Shown one piece after another: positions 9,294 through 10,734 of a stretch of DNA of 10,734 nucleotides (position 1 is its first letter; every line of letters starts with the position of its first letter). A program made the translations under genes and the position numbers. Under the pieces are notes generated by a model, which saw only the letters and a program-made list of their open reading frames with translations, had not been told where the DNA came from and did no database searches. The DNA is from Elusimicrobia bacterium CG06_land_8_20_14_3_00_38_11 (GTDB lineage Bacteria > Elusimicrobiota > UBA8919): positions 1 through 10,734 of the forward strand of contig PEVQ01000157.1 of the NCBI GenBank assembly GCA_002780205.1, in the 5' to 3' direction.

Positions 9294-9453
9294 TGTAGTG
9301 CGACCTTTCAAGGTCGCTTGTAGGGGCGGATTTATCCGCCCGATAGAATATAGATGCAGGTCTCCTGACTTGCAAAATGTAATTGCCGATTTATCGGTTT
9401 TGTAGCGGGCGATGTAAATCGCCTTGTTGTAGTTGCTTGCCCCTGGCAAGCCC
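9294..9453. repeat. Cluster of six small stem-loops
   Basis: Stem-loops at 9300-9317 (GCGACCTTTCAAGGTCGC), 9324-9341 (GGGCGGATTTATCCGCCC), 9356-9373 (GCAGGTCTCCTGACTTGC, one G.T pair), 9385-9398 (GCCGATTTATCGGT, one G.T pair), 9408-9423 (GGCGATGTAAATCGCC) and 9435-9451 (GCTTGCCCCTGGCAAGC). Four are preceded by TGTAG (9294, 9319, 9401, 9428) and a fifth by TGTA (9378). The stems differ in sequence while pairing is kept. None is followed by a T-run, so this is not a standard terminator, although it may protect the operon mRNA 3' end. It fills most of the 213-base gap after the DUF2723 gene. Nothing in it looks coding. Confidence 0.85.
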
Positions 9454-9472
9454 AAAAAACCTATCAACCCAA

Positions 9473-9479
9473 AGAGGTG
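9473..9479 (+). promoter_or_regulatory. Ribosome-binding site of the small ORF at 9484
   Basis: AGAGGTG lies 4 bases before an ATG. It is one of the better Shine-Dalgarno matches in the window and is the main reason to consider the 20-codon ORF that follows. Confidence 0.5.
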
Positions 9480-9483
9480 TATT

Positions 9484-9546
9484 ATGAACGATAATGATTT
9501 TGTATATCAAGGAAAAGACAACGAACTTGTGCAGATAAAAGTTTGA
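9484..9546 (+). CDS. Possible 20-residue peptide ahead of the kinase gene
   Basis: ATG to TGA encodes MNDNDFVYQGKDNELVQIKV. A good AGAGGTG precedes it, and it ends 17 bases before the kinase ATG, in a different frame. I recognise no family and see no signal peptide, membrane segment or amino-acid run typical of attenuator leaders. It may be a short leader that couples translation to the kinase, the broken start of a lost gene, or chance. Its acidic-polar composition gives no further clue. Confidence 0.3.
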   Translation: MNDNDFVYQGKDNELVQIKV

Positions 9547-9548
9547 GT

Positions 9549-9555
9549 AAAGGGA
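9549..9555 (+). promoter_or_regulatory. Ribosome-binding site of the kinase gene
   Basis: AAAGGGA with 8 bases before ATG 9564. This spacing fixes the kinase start and agrees with the usual kinase N-terminus a few residues before the glycine-rich loop. Confidence 0.6.
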
Positions 9556-9563
9556 ATTATTAT

Positions 9564-10734
9564 ATGGAATGGAAAGTTGGTGATAGAATCAAAAACAGAT
9601 ATGAAATCCACAACATCAAAATAGGTGGAATGGGTATCGTCTATTTATGTTATGACCATGAAACTGGAGACCCTGTTGCCATTAAAACTTTTCAAGATAA
9701 ATTTTTTCTTGACGAAAAAGCGAGAGAGAAATTTACTCAAGAGGCATTAATCTGGATAAATCTTGAAAAACATCAAAATATTGTAAGGGCTTATTATGTT
9801 ATCCAAATAGAAGAACAACCATATATTTTTCTTGAATATATTACAGGCGGCGATTTAAGTAACTGGATTGAAGAAGGAAAACTTGATTTTAATACATCTT
9901 TAAATTTTGCTGTTCAATTTTGTAATGGGATGGAGTATGCAAATAAAAAACTTGGCGGGATTGTTCACGGAGATATAAAACCACAAAATATTTTAATTAC
10001 AGAAGATGGGATTGTAAAAATAACTGATTTTGGCCTCACAAGAGCGTCCGGAGAAGAAGCAAAAAGTTTATTTTATCTTCTTAGGGAAGGACCGACAATA
10101 TTACAAAGTGGGCCAAGAGGAACACTTCCATGGATTGCTCCAGAGCAATTTATTTCCGATGAAATTGATACGAGAGCGGATATTTATTCTTTCGGTATTG
10201 TCTTGTATCAAATGTTTACTGGGGGTTATCCTTATGTTGTTTCTACGGCTACGCCTGAAGAATTTGTTACAAATCACTGTAAATTAAAACCAATTCCCCC
10301 CAAAAAAATTAATTCCAAAATTCCTGAAGAAATAGACTCCCTGATTTTAAAATGCCTTGAAAAAAATCCAAATGATAGGTTTCAGAACTTCAGTCAACTT
10401 AAAAATGCTCTTTCCGATATTTATTATGAAACTACTGGAGAAAAAATTGTTCTTGAAGAGGAACCGTCAAAATTAGAAGCATGGGAATTAGGTAACAAAG
10501 GGGTTGCTCTTTACAATTTAGGAAGACCTGATGAAGCAATTGAGTGTTGTAATAAAGCACTTGAGATAAATCCAGGATGTGCTGAAGTATGGAATAACAA
10601 AGGGTCTTCTCTTAGCAATTCAGGAAGGCATAATGAAGAAATTGAATGTTATGATAAAGCGATTGAAATAAACCCAAGATATGCGGGGGCATGGTATAAC
10701 AAAGGGAATGCACTTTACAGTTTAGGAAGACCTG
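9564..10734 (+). CDS. Ser/Thr protein kinase with TPR repeats (3' end outside window)
   Basis: The reading frame stays open to the window edge (390 codons seen). Residues about 10-285 form a eukaryotic-type (Hanks) kinase domain. It has a glycine-rich loop IKIGGMGIVY (18-27), VAIK with Lys41, a helix-C Glu near E60, the catalytic loop HGDIKPQN (135-142; D137, K139, N142), DFG 155-157 and APE 192-194. All catalytic residues are present. HGD replaces HRD, so it is a non-RD kinase. The first Gly of the loop is Lys19. TPRs start near residues 308, 342 and 376 with exact 34-residue spacing and continue past the edge. No membrane segment is seen so far. It is cytoplasmic and likely phosphorylates Ser/Thr on proteins bound by the TPRs (inference). 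It is separated from the operon by the hairpin cluster and has its own ribosome-binding site. Confidence 0.92.
   Translation, partial: MEWKVGDRIKNRYEIHNIKIGGMGIVYLCYDHETGDPVAIKTFQDKFFLDEKAREKFTQEALIWINLEKHQNIVRAYYVIQIEEQPYIFLEYITGGDLSNWIEEGKLDFNTSLNFAVQFCNGMEYANKKLGGIVHGDIKPQNILITEDGIVKITDFGLTRASGEEAKSLFYLLREGPTILQSGPRGTLPWIAPEQFISDEIDTRADIYSFGIVLYQMFTGGYPYVVSTATPEEFVTNHCKLKPIPPKKINSKIPEEIDSLILKCLEKNPNDRFQNFSQLKNALSDIYYETTGEKIVLEEEPSKLEAWELGNKGVALYNLGRPDEAIECCNKALEINPGCAEVWNNKGSSLSNSGRHNEEIECYDKAIEINPRYAGAWYNKGNALYSLGRP
10494..10734 (+). repeat. 102-base tandem repeats encoding TPRs
   Basis: AACAAAGGG recurs at 10494, 10596 and 10698, exactly 102 bases apart. The first and third units match at 33 of the 37 bases visible (10494-10530 against 10698-10734), including GGAAGACCTG. 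This DNA-level identity suggests recent duplication of TPR units. The array continues past the window edge. Confidence 0.8.

Noticed and set aside
9435..9460. Last hairpin of the cluster as an intrinsic terminator
   Set aside because: The stem is followed by CCAAAAAACC and not by Ts on the + strand.
9279..9467. Minus-strand ORF across the hairpin cluster
   Set aside because: It is made almost entirely of palindromic repeats, has no recognisable domain, and is explained by the stem-loops.

Overview
This AT-rich window appears to be bacterial chromosome, with every gene on the + strand. It carries one tight five- or six-gene operon and, after a repeat-filled gap, an unrelated eukaryotic-type protein kinase gene that runs off the right edge. 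I cannot name the organism. The MoxR/DUF58/double-VWA/DUF4159 cluster, a TMEM260-like DUF2723 membrane protein with TPRs, a kinase-TPR fusion and dense small palindromic repeats fit a Gram-negative-type genome from a deep, poorly cultured phylum (for example the Elusimicrobiota/Omnitrophota/Planctomycetota neighbourhood). That placement is an impression and not a measurement.

Layout. Bases 1-90 hold two perfect small hairpins of a dispersed-repeat type. Bases about 92-343 are the 5'-truncated tail of a REP-associated (Y1/RAYT-like) transposase. A near-perfect palindrome (362-382) ends just before the ribosome-binding site of the operon's first gene. The operon then runs: MoxR-family AAA+ ATPase (391-1383); a two-tier palindromic repeat between genes (1391-1442); DUF58 protein (1451-2338); BatA-type VWA membrane protein (2335-4260); DUF4159 protein with a signal peptide (4257-4994); a second VWA membrane protein with a glutamine-amidotransferase-like region and an Ig-like segment (4991-7066); and a DUF2723 GT-C-type glycosyltransferase with C-terminal TPRs (7063-9270). 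From DUF58 to the glycosyltransferase all four junctions are 4-base ATGA overlaps, so these five genes are probably translationally coupled. Bases 9294-9453 hold six consecutive small stem-loops. A possible 20-residue peptide (9484-9546) precedes the Ser/Thr kinase-TPR gene (9564 to beyond 10734).

How the genes may work together. MoxR ATPases are thought to act as chaperones or remodellers for VWA proteins that carry metal-ion-dependent adhesion sites (MIDAS). Here three such proteins (DUF58 and the two membrane VWA proteins) sit beside the ATPase. DUF4159 and both membrane VWA proteins also appear to share a related Rossmann-like, GATase-like segment. The fused position of a protein-glycosyltransferase-like gene at the operon end suggests, as inference, that envelope protein modification is part of the same process.

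The most unusual content is the repeats. A perfect array of five ACTATTC heptamers encodes the signal-peptide core of the DUF4159 protein. It has the properties expected of a frame-switching (phase-variable) locus. An inverted array of nine heptamers of a similar consensus, and a second composite palindrome, are inserted in frame inside the glycosyltransferase gene. No CRISPR array, tRNA, rRNA, convincing promoter or intrinsic terminator was seen.
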